NCBI RefSeq assembly: GCF_963511525.1
Contig: NZ_CAUPIY010000005.1
Coordinates: forward strand, 62,001-126,000
Direction: 5' to 3'
Origin: Mobiluncus sp963511525
GTDB taxonomy: Bacteria > Actinomycetota > Actinomycetes > Actinomycetales > Actinomycetaceae
Length of the DNA stretch: 64,000 nucleotides
The notes beneath the pieces are model-generated. The model made no database searches. It was not told where the DNA came from and saw nothing but the letters and a program-made list of their open reading frames with translations. How positions within the stretch are numbered: the stretch's first letter is position 1; each line of letters opens with the position of its first letter. A program made the translations under genes and the position numbers. Shown here in pieces: positions 24,483 to 32,272 of this stretch.

Positions 24483-24668
24483 CTATTTTTTACCGGTGTT
24501 CCGACCTGCAAAGCGTGCACCGCGTTTGCGGCAGTAATTCCGCTCGGTGATTGGGGGCAGGGGTTGAGCGGAATCGTCAAACAATTCGAAGCGCAAGGAC
24601 CGGACGGTTCCCGGCACACGGCCAGGACCACAGCAGCCTGCTTGTCTTTCAAAATTCAGATTGTCCAA
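24483..24668 (-). CDS. possible small Arg-rich protein after the PIN gene
   Basis: Encodes 61 residues from TTG 24668, starting inside the end of the PIN gene. The product has a Cys pair, a basic end (ERNYCRKRGARFAGRNTGKK) and no strong ribosome binding site. Translational coupling to PIN would explain the weak start, but this may equally be chance. Included at low confidence. Confidence 0.2.
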   Translation of the reverse strand: MDNLNFERQAGCCGPGRVPGTVRSLRFELFDDSAQPLPPITERNYCRKRGARFAGRNTGKK

Positions 24669-25077
24669 GAATTGGTTCGCTCAGGTACTGCTCGATGAAC
24701 TCCGTTGGGGTCATGATTTCGGGACGCTCTAGGCCAAGGTCCGCGAAGTCTTTATCGCCGGTAATCAGGATGTCGATGTCGTCGTGCGTCGCGCAATACA
24801 GAACTGGGTAGTCGTTGGGGTCACGAATCGCAAACAAGTTCTTCGGGATGTGCAGCGGCGTGTAGGTGAGCTCGTAGCTGAGCCTCTCCAGGAAGTGGTC
24901 CAAACTTTCCGTCTTGTCCGGAAACTTACGTAGGGCGACCTCCGTGAGTTCCTCGATTACATAAGACGGTATGACCATCTGGTGTGCCTCGGTTATGAAT
25001 CGCACCATGTCGCGAAACCTCGAGGTTGGAAAGAAAACCATCGAGATGAGGACATTGGTGTCCAGCATTATCCTCAT
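24649..25077 (-). CDS. PIN-domain toxin
   Basis: Encodes 142 residues. The N-terminal strand 'MRIMLDTNVLISMVFFPTSR' carries the first catalytic Asp. A conserved Glu follows in VIEELTEVALRKF. The C-terminal half has DPNDYPVLYCA and 'DILITGDKDFADL', giving the remaining acidic metal ligands. This is the COG1569-type PIN toxin family, Mg-dependent RNases paired with AbrB-like antitoxins. Its start overlaps the antitoxin stop by 4 nt, the usual co-translated layout. All expected acidic residues are present, so it is probably active. Confidence 0.85.
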   Translation of the reverse strand: MRIMLDTNVLISMVFFPTSRFRDMVRFITEAHQMVIPSYVIEELTEVALRKFPDKTESLDHFLERLSYELTYTPLHIPKNLFAIRDPNDYPVLYCATHDDIDILITGDKDFADLGLERPEIMTPTEFIEQYLSEPILGQSEF

Positions 25078-25355
25078 TTGGTTACGCCAGCCTTGGCGCT
25101 TTCAGCGGCACGTTCGCGCCGAACTTCTTTGACCATGTCCACAACATCTTGCTCGGTCTTGATGCCGAGCCGGTCGGCCACACCAGCGAAGTCGGCCTGA
25201 GCCTCGATAAGGGCTTGTACCGAGGCATTGACCATGACTACGCCCTGGCCCTCGTCAAGGAACAGTACTTTGTCGCCGTCTTTAACCCCGAGTTTACGGC
25301 GGACCGAAACCGGGATAGTGATTTGACCCTTTGAAGTAATCTTTGCCAGCTCCAT
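25074..25355 (-). CDS. AbrB/MazE-family antitoxin
   Basis: Encodes 93 residues from ATG 25355 with AAAGG upstream; a GTG three codons earlier is less likely. The first 45 residues are a SpoVT-AbrB swapped-hairpin DNA-binding domain ('AKITSKGQITIPVSVRRKLG' then GDKVLFL). The C-terminal half is helical and would wrap around the PIN toxin. As usual for the family it should neutralise the toxin and repress the operon. It is the first gene of the pair. Confidence 0.85.
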   Translation of the reverse strand: MELAKITSKGQITIPVSVRRKLGVKDGDKVLFLDEGQGVVMVNASVQALIEAQADFAGVADRLGIKTEQDVVDMVKEVRRERAAESAKAGVTK

Positions 25356-25716
25356 GATTCGCACCTTTCTTCGGGATATCGGTTATCACGGGATTCCTTA
25401 CTTTCCTTACTTATTATTCTAGGATGATTCCGTGATTCGGTAAAGGGCTCGGCCCTGAAGGATTCGGGGTTTCTTTGGCGGGGAAGCGGCCAGGACTGCG
25501 CCCAAGATGTTAGAAATTGGGGATTAAATTGGGGTAGTTGGTTATATAGACCAGCAACCCCGATTTAATCGCCAATTAGCAACGCCGCCCGGAGCAAGCA
25601 GAGTCACCCGGACGTATCCCGGGTTTCACCGAACCCCATGGAAGAACACGACCTTGGAAATGTCGCTCATTTGCTCAGCGCGAAATACCCTGCAACCAGA
25701 CCGGTTACCCGGACAA
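25356..25716. other. boundary region between accessory DNA and core chromosome
   Basis: No gene is seen. It holds the upstream region of the antitoxin and a large imperfect palindrome (25515-25577, listed separately). No tRNA or clear attachment core is visible. From 25717 onward gene order is that of core actinobacterial chromosome, so an integration boundary probably lies here. Confidence 0.4.
25515..25577. repeat. 28-bp imperfect inverted repeat
   Basis: Arms 25515-25542 and 25550-25577 match at 24 of 28 positions around a 7-nt loop (TATATAG). The arms begin AATTGG and hold the shared core GATTAAAT. Read on the minus strand it lies after the pgm gene and could end the nadD operon, but only a weak T stretch follows. 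It could also be a recombination or protein-binding site. Confidence 0.6.
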
Positions 25717-26349
25717 CTACGCCTTAACCGCGGTATCGGACACGCCCACGTTATACGAATCAATCCGCCAATATGGCGCGCGGTGCTCTGATTGAACCAC
25801 CGCCCAATGGCAGTTTTCCAAACCGCGCAGCCCGTACCACTGAGCCGGGTCGTGTCCCAGCAAAGTCACGATTCCCTGCGTGGTGGCAGACCCGTGGGAA
25901 ACGAACAAAATAGTTTCGCCATCAGCAATTTTGTCAGCCCAGTCGCGGTAAGCCTGAGACACTCGCAGTCCAACCTCGCGGCGCGGCTCCACTTTGGTGG
26001 TTTCCGGGTCGGGGTCGCCAAAATCGCGCCACGAGGTGAAATCATCAGGCCAGCCCGCCTTGATTTCCGTGGCGTTGAGCCCTTCCCAAGTCCCAAAAGC
26101 GCGTTCCATCAGGCGTTCGTCGACTTCGACGGGCAAGCCGAGCCGGTCGGCCAGCGCGTGGGCGGTGTCGAGGGCGCGACCCAAAGGTGAGGAAACCACC
26201 CTTGTGAAAGGAAAACGAACCAACCCGGCTGCGGCGTCTCTGGCCTGCGCAATCCCCGTTTCGTTGAGGGGAATGTCGACCTGCCCCTGGACCCGCTGCT
26301 GTTTGTTGTAGTCAGTTTGTCCATGCCGCCACATCACCAAGGTTTTCAT
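25717..26349 (-). CDS. histidine phosphatase (phosphoglycerate mutase-like)
   Basis: Encodes 210 residues from ATG 26349, with AAAGGAG 10 nt upstream. The N-terminal 'MKTLVMWRHGQTDYNKQQRV' holds the catalytic RHG loop; the acid/base segment ERAFGTWEG and the late 'ETILFVSHGSATTQGIV' complete the active site. This is the actinobacterial phosphatase encoded after rsfS, often annotated as phosphoglycerate mutase or GpgP-like. Cofactor-independent phosphatase activity is more likely than true glycolytic mutase activity. It is the last gene of the nadD-rsfS operon, 55 bp after rsfS. Confidence 0.8.
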   Translation of the reverse strand: MKTLVMWRHGQTDYNKQQRVQGQVDIPLNETGIAQARDAAAGLVRFPFTRVVSSPLGRALDTAHALADRLGLPVEVDERLMERAFGTWEGLNATEIKAGWPDDFTSWRDFGDPDPETTKVEPRREVGLRVSQAYRDWADKIADGETILFVSHGSATTQGIVTLLGHDPAQWYGLRGLENCHWAVVQSEHRAPYWRIDSYNVGVSDTAVKA

Positions 26350-26404
26350 AGTCCTGTGCTCCTTTCCGGTCGGCCCGCCGCAATCTGTCCCTGTCCTGTC
26401 GGCT

Positions 26405-26866
26405 CTATGAATCGTCTTCGCCGATGAGATCCAGCGGAGAGACGGGTTCGGGAGCCTGCGCAGCGGGGCTGGTCGGAGCGGGGCTGTCGGTCTGAGCGGC
26501 CGGTTCCTCTGGATCGGGCACCTCAACCAGGGGCGCATCGGCCCACAAGCGTTCCAACGCGTAAAACTGCCGGTCGTCCTCTTGCTGGACATGCACCACC
26601 AGCAACCCGTAATCGAGCAAAACCCAATGAGCCTGGGCCAACCCCTCGCGACGCAGCAGCTTTAGGCCAGCTTTCGTCATCGCCTCGTCAACAGCATCAA
26701 CGATGGCGCGCACCTGACGGTCGCTATTACCCGTAGCCAGCACAAACATATCGGTCAGCACCAAGCGTTCGGAGACGTCCAGGGCGATGACCTCCGTGGC
26801 TTTCTTTGATTTTGCTGCTTGACCTGCTGCTATGGCGAGTTCGATGGACTTGGCGTCAGCACTCAT
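26405..26866 (-). CDS. rsfS: ribosomal silencing factor RsfS
   Basis: Encodes 153 residues. Residues 1-115 are the RsfS/Iojap domain ('VLTDMFVLATGNSDRQVRAI' and DYGLLVVHVQQEDDRQFY), which binds L14 and blocks joining of ribosomal subunits in starvation. A disordered Pro/Ala/Glu-rich tail of about 35 residues follows, longer than usual. The start overlaps the stop of the collagen-like gene by 4 nt, so it is translationally coupled to that protein rather than directly to nadD. Confidence 0.9.
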   Translation of the reverse strand: MSADAKSIELAIAAGQAAKSKKATEVIALDVSERLVLTDMFVLATGNSDRQVRAIVDAVDEAMTKAGLKLLRREGLAQAHWVLLDYGLLVVHVQQEDDRQFYALERLWADAPLVEVPDPEEPAAQTDSPAPTSPAAQAPEPVSPLDLIGEDDS

Positions 26867-28941
26867 ACAGAAAAAATCCCCATTTCGGTTGTGGAATCGG
26901 GCAAAAGGGCCTCACGTGACGTGGCGGCTGGAGGGTCAGCAGCTGCGCTCAGCGTGACTCCTGTCTCTAGCGTTGTTCCAGAGGCGGTCGTGACCGCGGC
27001 GTTCTTGTCCAGAGCGAAGATGAGCATGCCCACGACCACGACGGTCACCAGCACGACCAACGCCCAGCGAGCCGCCTGACCCAGCATCAGCAAAGTTTCG
27101 CCCCAACGCCCGGACTTGCGAATCAAACGTTCGGTGAAGGACTCCTCGAACTCGAACTCTTCCCAGTCGATGTTTTCCAGTTCTTCATCGGTGATGTCCT
27201 CGCCGAGTTCCTTACGCAACACCTCGACATCGGCCTCATGGAACTTCTGTTCGGCTTCCTTGAGTTCTTGGAGCTGTCGAGCCTCGGCCTGTTCCAGGGT
27301 TTCGCGGCGTGTCGAGCGGGATTCTTGCGGATTCCACAAGGGCGGCATTCCGGGCCGGCCGTATGGCATCCCTGGCATTCCGGGCCGGCCGTAAGGCATT
27401 CCCGGCATCCCATAGCCAGGCATTCCTGGCATTCCCGGCATCCCTGGCATTCCGGGCCGGCCGTAAGGCATTCCCGGCATCCCGTAACCAGGCATACCCG
27501 GCATACCGGGCATTCCCGGCATTCCTGGCATTCCAGGGCGGCCGTAAGGATTGGGACGTCCCCACATTCCGTAGGGAGCGCCGGGCTGCCCCGGCATTTG
27601 ACCCGGCATCCCAGGTTGACCCGGCATTTGCCCGGGCATTCCCGGTTGACCCGGCATTCCCGGTGGACCCGGCATTCCCGGTTGGCCGGGCATTCCCGGG
27701 CGACCTGACATTGCGGGCTGGCCGGGTATCTGTCCCGGTTGGCCTGCCATTCGGGGATCACCGGACTGGCCTCCCGGAGCCTGAATCAGCATCTGTCCAG
27801 GTTGTCCGGGCTGGTTAGGTTGTCCGGGCTGGTTGACTTGACCAGGCATCGGTACCGGCTGTCCCGGCATCTGTACCGGTTGCCCCGGTTGTCCAAGTTG
27901 ATTAGTGTTCCCAGGCCAACCGGGCTGGTCAGCCACCTGACCGGGCTGTCCCGGGTATCCGGGCTGGTTAGGTTGGCCGGGTTGCCCTGGCATCTGACCG
28001 GGCTGCTGTACTGGTTGTCCAGGTTGGTTAGGTTGTCCCGGTTGCCCAGCTGACAAGGGCGGGCGAGCCGCGGAGCCCGGTGCCATTCCCGGAGCCGTGG
28101 GGTTCGCTGGGCGCGGACCAGGCATTCCGGGTTGTATCGGCGCTGTTCCCTGTGCTGTTACCGGCGGGGTAGGCTGCTGCGGCTGAGCGGCTGCCATCTG
28201 GTCGGGTCGCGGTATGGGAGGGTTCGGCCGAGAAGTCGGCGGCATCGCTGGTCTGGCTGGAGCGGAACCCGCCTGGGCAGAACCAACCGGAGCGGACGGT
28301 TGTGGCCGAGACGCGCTCCCCGGAACGGGAGGGTTCGCCCCCGGCCTGCTGACCTGAGCAGAACCCGCCGGAGCGGACGGTTGTGGCCGAGACGCGCTCC
28401 CCGGAATCGGAGGGTTCCCGGACGGCCTGCTGACCTGAGCAGAACCAGCCGGAACGGACGGTAGTGGCCGAGACGCACTACCCGGAACAGGAGGGTTCGC
28501 CCCCGGCCTGCTGACCTGAGCAGAACCTGTCGAGTTCGGCGCTACTGTGGGAATCATCCCCGTAGTGGAAGGGGGCACCGGAGTTCCCGGCGTCGGCAAC
28601 TGACGAACCGCCGTTTCCGCAGGAAGATTCCCGACCGGAACTGCGGGCTTTTCGGGTACCACCGGAGTGGTGCCGCGCACGAGGGGGCGCTGGACACCGG
28701 CGACTTGTGGCCCGGCAGCGCTCACGGCCTCAGCCTTGCCAGCAACCGGAATCATGCCGGTCAGAGCGCCGTCCTCATCAACAGCACGCACCGCTTGGGC
28801 AGTATTGGGAACTTGCAGAGCGGGACCGGTTGAACCGGCACCGGGCAACACTTGTCCCGGCCGGGGGGCGCTAGCTCCCAAGCCCGGAAGATTGACCGCC
28901 TGTACCGGTACGGGTCGCGGCCTCGGCTTGCCCTCGCTCAC
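26863..28941 (-). CDS. collagen-like Pro/Gly/Met-rich membrane protein in the nadD-rsfS operon
   Basis: Encodes 692 residues. The N-terminal 250 are Pro/Ala/Ser-rich and hold three near-identical 27-residue repeats. Residues about 290-530 are low-complexity PGQPGM / PGMPGM runs with interspersed YGRPGMP and PNQPGQ units. A charged coiled-coil-like helix (about 555-585) precedes an acidic patch and one membrane span (WALVVLVTVVVVGMLIFAL), after which about 50 residues remain. No signal peptide, so the repeat region is probably cytosolic with an outside C-terminus. Overlaps both nadD and rsfS by 4 nt. I know of no function; tail-anchored scaffold is a guess. Confidence 0.75.
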   Translation of the reverse strand: MSEGKPRPRPVPVQAVNLPGLGASAPRPGQVLPGAGSTGPALQVPNTAQAVRAVDEDGALTGMIPVAGKAEAVSAAGPQVAGVQRPLVRGTTPVVPEKPAVPVGNLPAETAVRQLPTPGTPVPPSTTGMIPTVAPNSTGSAQVSRPGANPPVPGSASRPLPSVPAGSAQVSRPSGNPPIPGSASRPQPSAPAGSAQVSRPGANPPVPGSASRPQPSAPVGSAQAGSAPARPAMPPTSRPNPPIPRPDQMAAAQPQQPTPPVTAQGTAPIQPGMPGPRPANPTAPGMAPGSAARPPLSAGQPGQPNQPGQPVQQPGQMPGQPGQPNQPGYPGQPGQVADQPGWPGNTNQLGQPGQPVQMPGQPVPMPGQVNQPGQPNQPGQPGQMLIQAPGGQSGDPRMAGQPGQIPGQPAMSGRPGMPGQPGMPGPPGMPGQPGMPGQMPGQPGMPGQMPGQPGAPYGMWGRPNPYGRPGMPGMPGMPGMPGMPGYGMPGMPYGRPGMPGMPGMPGMPGYGMPGMPYGRPGMPGMPYGRPGMPPLWNPQESRSTRRETLEQAEARQLQELKEAEQKFHEADVEVLRKELGEDITDEELENIDWEEFEFEESFTERLIRKSGRWGETLLMLGQAARWALVVLVTVVVVGMLIFALDKNAAVTTASGTTLETGVTLSAAADPPAATSREALLPDSTTEMGIFSV
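28280..28522 (-). repeat. three tandem 81-bp repeats inside the collagen-like gene
   Basis: Units at 28280-28360, 28361-28441 and 28442-28522 are nearly identical and encode GSAQVSRPxxNPPxPGSASR plus a variable end. Exact length of 81 bp keeps the frame, so copy number can change without breaking the protein. Confidence 0.85.
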
Positions 28942-29717
28942 AGTCCCCCTCTCGACAAATTCATCACTGAACCTTCTGGCTGAGCCGCGTCATTCACCGC
29001 GGCCGCCGTCAAAGCCGCCTTGGGAACGGCATATGACGTCTCTCGCGGATCCGACTGCAATCGCGTGTCGTCAGTATAGAGTCCGTATTTAGCAATATAT
29101 TGAACAACGCCTTCGGGTACCAAATACCATACCGGCTGGTGTGATTTTACCCGATTCCGACAGTCAGTTGAACTGATTGCCATGGCCGGAACCTCGACCA
29201 GAGAGACGTGCTGTGCCGGGAGGTTAGCGGGATTAAAGGAATGTCCTGGCCGAGTTACCCCCACGAAGTGCGCCAGTTCAAACAGCTGGTCGATGTCTTT
29301 CCAGCGCATAATGTCAGAAATCGCGTCAGCCCCGGTGATAAAGAATAGTTGCACGTCGCCTAAAGCGGCTTTCAGGTCGGTCAGAGTGTCAATCGTATAG
29401 GTCGTTTTGGCTCGGTCGATATCGACGCGGGACACCGAAAACCGCGGATTGGAAGCGGTCGCGATAACCGCCATCAGGTAGCGGTGTTCAGCCTCGGTGA
29501 CCGGGCGTCCCAGCTTAAACGGCTGCATGAAAGTGGGCACAAAAATAACTTCGTCAAGGCCGAAGACCGCCTGAACTTCCGAAGCCGCTACCAGGTGACC
29601 GTGGTGAATCGGGTCAAAAGTGCCGCCCATCACACCAATACGGCGCCGACGCTGGTAGGGCTTTGCCGAATTGTCGGAATCCAACGCCCAAACGCATCTG
29701 TGCGAGCGAGACTCCAT
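28938..29717 (-). CDS. nadD: nicotinate-nucleotide adenylyltransferase
   Basis: Encodes 259 residues from ATG 29717, set by AGGAAAGG 5 nt upstream. The nucleotidyltransferase motif GTFDPIHHGHL and the late 'AISSTDCRNR' (the family's ISST-x-IR) are present. It makes deamido-NAD from nicotinate mononucleotide and ATP in the cytosol. It carries an extra 20 N-terminal residues and a 40-residue Ala-rich tail compared with typical NadD. It heads the operon with the collagen-like gene, rsfS and the phosphatase. Confidence 0.9.
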   Translation of the reverse strand: MESRSHRCVWALDSDNSAKPYQRRRRIGVMGGTFDPIHHGHLVAASEVQAVFGLDEVIFVPTFMQPFKLGRPVTEAEHRYLMAVIATASNPRFSVSRVDIDRAKTTYTIDTLTDLKAALGDVQLFFITGADAISDIMRWKDIDQLFELAHFVGVTRPGHSFNPANLPAQHVSLVEVPAMAISSTDCRNRVKSHQPVWYLVPEGVVQYIAKYGLYTDDTRLQSDPRETSYAVPKAALTAAAVNDAAQPEGSVMNLSRGGL

Positions 29718-29776
29718 GACAGCCTTTCCTATCCCTTTGCCGCCCATTATGAGCACACAAAACATCCTTTTGTGAA

Positions 29777-29782
29777 ATTATA
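29777..29782 (-). promoter_or_regulatory. -10 hexamer before nadD
   Basis: TATAAT on the minus strand, 60 bp upstream of the nadD start, in the gap after proA. No good -35 is seen at 17 bp, so strength is uncertain. Confidence 0.4.
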
Positions 29783-29883
29783 CCCATCCGGACCTGAGTG
29801 GTTCCTATAAATGGTGAGAGAATCTGCAATATCCTTTGAGTTTGTCCCCGCGCGCGGCACCTCCAGGCGCTCGCGAGCTCGGC

Positions 29884-31158
29884 TCACGAACGGACCTGAC
29901 CGTGACCGCGGATGACCGATTTTGTGGTCGTCAGCGCTTCCATCCCCATCGGACCTCGTGCATGCAGTTTTTGAGTGCTGATGCCGATTTCCGCCCCCAA
30001 CCCGAACACGGCCCCATCGGTGAATCGCGTGGAGACGTTGACGGCAATAGCCGCCGCATCAACGGCATTCACGAAATGGTCAATCACATCCTGATCCTGA
30101 GCGATAACAGCCTCGGTATGACCGGTGGAATACCGTGTGATGTGGTCAATCGCCGCGTCTACTCCATCCACGAGACGCACCGCCAAGTCATAGTCCAGGT
30201 ACTCCGTTTCCCAATCCTTTTCTGTGGCGGGCACAAGGTCGATCTGCTCAGTTTCCGGGTGTTGGCTCGCTACCGTGCGGGTCGCCTGGTCGGTGTGCAG
30301 GCGGACCTGGTTCGCCGCCAGCGCCGGCAGGACCAGCGGCAGGAACGCGGGCGCGATGTCGCGGTCTACCAGCAGGGTTTCCGCCGCGTTGCACACCCCG
30401 ACCCGCTGTGTTTTTGCATTGATAACGATGCGCAGGGCGTCATCGAGTTTGGCCGATTGATCCACATAAATGTGGCAGTTCCCCACCCCCGTCTCGATGA
30501 CCGGAACCGTCGCGGTGTTCACCACCATTTCTATGAGTCCCGCTCCGCCGCGAGGAATCGCCAAATCCACCAATCCCCGCTGCGTCAAAATCGCCTCGAC
30601 CGCCTCGCGACCCAGTCCGTCCAGGGTCTGCACGGCGTCTCGCGGCAAACCTTGCTGTTCCAGGGCTTGTTGAATAATGTCTACGAGGGTCCGATTGGAA
30701 TGGACGGCGGCTGAGCCGCCCCGCAAAATGACGGCATTATTCGTTTTCAAGCTCAGCGCGGCGGCATCTACGGTGACGTTCGGTCGCGCTTCATAAATCA
30801 TCGCCACCACGCCCAGAGGCACCCGGATTTGTTCAATCCTGAGACCGTTTTCCATGGTACGTCCCCACAGGGTTTGGCCTATCGGGCTGGGCAACGCCGC
30901 AATATCACGCACCGCGTCAGCCAGCGCCTGCACCCGCTCCGGGGTGAGCTGCAGCCTGTCTTGCAGGCCCGCGGGCATTTCATTGGCTTTGGCTTGCTCC
31001 ATATCACGCTCATTGGCCGCCAAGATTCGCTCGGTGTTGGTTTCGAGCAAACCGGCAATGGTCTCTAACAGCTGATTTGGGCTCCCCGCCCCGCGCATCA
31101 CCCGGCTGGCTGCCTGTGATTGCCGTGCTATCTGGCGCACATGATCGTAAACACTCAT
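29884..31158 (-). CDS. proA: gamma-glutamyl phosphate reductase
   Basis: Encodes 424 residues, the usual length. The aldehyde-dehydrogenase fold includes the catalytic cysteine in 'QRVGVCNAAETLLVDR' and the Gly-rich 'NAVILRGGSAAVHSN'. It reduces gamma-glutamyl phosphate to glutamate semialdehyde, the second step of proline synthesis. It follows proB by 19 bp on the same strand, so the two successive enzymes are co-expressed. Confidence 0.95.
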   Translation of the reverse strand: MSVYDHVRQIARQSQAASRVMRGAGSPNQLLETIAGLLETNTERILAANERDMEQAKANEMPAGLQDRLQLTPERVQALADAVRDIAALPSPIGQTLWGRTMENGLRIEQIRVPLGVVAMIYEARPNVTVDAAALSLKTNNAVILRGGSAAVHSNRTLVDIIQQALEQQGLPRDAVQTLDGLGREAVEAILTQRGLVDLAIPRGGAGLIEMVVNTATVPVIETGVGNCHIYVDQSAKLDDALRIVINAKTQRVGVCNAAETLLVDRDIAPAFLPLVLPALAANQVRLHTDQATRTVASQHPETEQIDLVPATEKDWETEYLDYDLAVRLVDGVDAAIDHITRYSTGHTEAVIAQDQDVIDHFVNAVDAAAIAVNVSTRFTDGAVFGLGAEIGISTQKLHARGPMGMEALTTTKSVIRGHGQVRS

Positions 31159-31177
31159 GGGAAAAGGCTACCAACAA

Positions 31178-32227
31178 TCAGTAGCGTGTCTCGGCCAAAT
31201 AATCGCGGTGTACGACCGGGCCGAGGTCCGTATTTTCAGCTTCAACTTGCGCGGAATCATAGGCGGCGACGCCTTTCGCGAGGATTTCGCCCCTGGCATC
31301 GACCAGCTCCACCACGTCCCCGGCCTGGAACGTCCCTTTTACCTCGGTAATACCGGCTGCGAGCAGCGACTTCTTTCCCTCAGTAATCGCCCGGGCCGCG
31401 CCATCGTCCAAAACCAGGCGTCCCTGCACGGTCGCCGCGTAAGCCAACCACAGCTGCTTAATTCCGCGTCGCGGACCGGTGACTCGGAACACCGTCCCGA
31501 CCGGTTCCCCGCGCAGCGCCGGACCCAAATTATCGGTTGAAGTCAACACTACTTCGGTCCCGTTTGCGCACGCCACCCGCGCTGCCAGCAGTTTCGTGTG
31601 CATTCCCCCGGTGCCCCAGCGGGAACCAGCATTTCCCGCCTGCACGCCCGCTAAATCCTGTTCCCCTCGAACTTCGGGGATGAACCGCGCGGTCGGGTCG
31701 GAGGGATGGGCGGTGTACAAGCCGTCAACATCGGTACAGAGAATCAGCCTCTCGGCACGCACCATGTGCGACACTATCGCCGCGAGCCGGTCATTGTCCC
31801 CGAAACGCACCTCGTCGGTCGCGACGGCATCATTTTCGTTGATAATCGGGATGACCCCCAAAGCCCGCAGCTTTTCCAGCGCGCGCGAAGCGTTGTTGTA
31901 TTGCTGGTGGCCCACCACTTCCGCGGCCGACAAGAGAATCTGTGCCCCAATCACCCCTTGCCAGGCCATCGCCTGATTCCAGCGATACATCAACAGCCCC
32001 TGCCCGACCGCCGCCACCGCCTGGGCCGTAGCCAGGTCTTTAGGGCGTTCCTGACGACCCAAAGGCTGCGAACCTGCCGAAATAGCCCCGGAGGACACCA
32101 ACGCGATGTCCTCACCGCCCTTCTGAGCCCGCGCCAACAGCCGCGAAACCTCGTCGATACGGTTCAAATCCAGGTATCCGTCGGCCCTGGTCAGCGAGCT
32201 GGAACCGATTTTCACTACTGTCGTCAT
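31178..32227 (-). CDS. proB: glutamate 5-kinase
   Basis: Encodes 349 residues: an amino-acid kinase domain ('VVKIGSSSLTRADGYLDLN', then 'VIPIINENDAVATDEVRFGD') and a C-terminal PUA domain from about 265. It phosphorylates glutamate to start proline synthesis and is normally inhibited by proline through the kinase domain. It sits 45 bp after obg, a common actinobacterial order, and directly before proA. Confidence 0.95.
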   Translation of the reverse strand: MTTVVKIGSSSLTRADGYLDLNRIDEVSRLLARAQKGGEDIALVSSGAISAGSQPLGRQERPKDLATAQAVAAVGQGLLMYRWNQAMAWQGVIGAQILLSAAEVVGHQQYNNASRALEKLRALGVIPIINENDAVATDEVRFGDNDRLAAIVSHMVRAERLILCTDVDGLYTAHPSDPTARFIPEVRGEQDLAGVQAGNAGSRWGTGGMHTKLLAARVACANGTEVVLTSTDNLGPALRGEPVGTVFRVTGPRRGIKQLWLAYAATVQGRLVLDDGAARAITEGKKSLLAAGITEVKGTFQAGDVVELVDARGEILAKGVAAYDSAQVEAENTDLGPVVHRDYLAETRY

Positions 32228-32272
32228 GCGTTCAGCCTACCCGCACCAGGGCGTTGGGGCGTATTCCCGGTT

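Noticed and set aside
25356..25716. Search for a tRNA gene that could be the integration site
   Set aside because: No acceptor stem/T-loop pattern could be found on either strand.
27238..28464. Long plus-strand frames opposite the collagen-like gene
   Set aside because: They are mirror images of the Gly/Pro repeats (His/Ser/Arg/Ala-rich) and have no start signals.
28280..28522. Evenly spaced repeats considered as a CRISPR array
   Set aside because: Units are 81 bp, contiguous, in frame and coding; no variable spacers.
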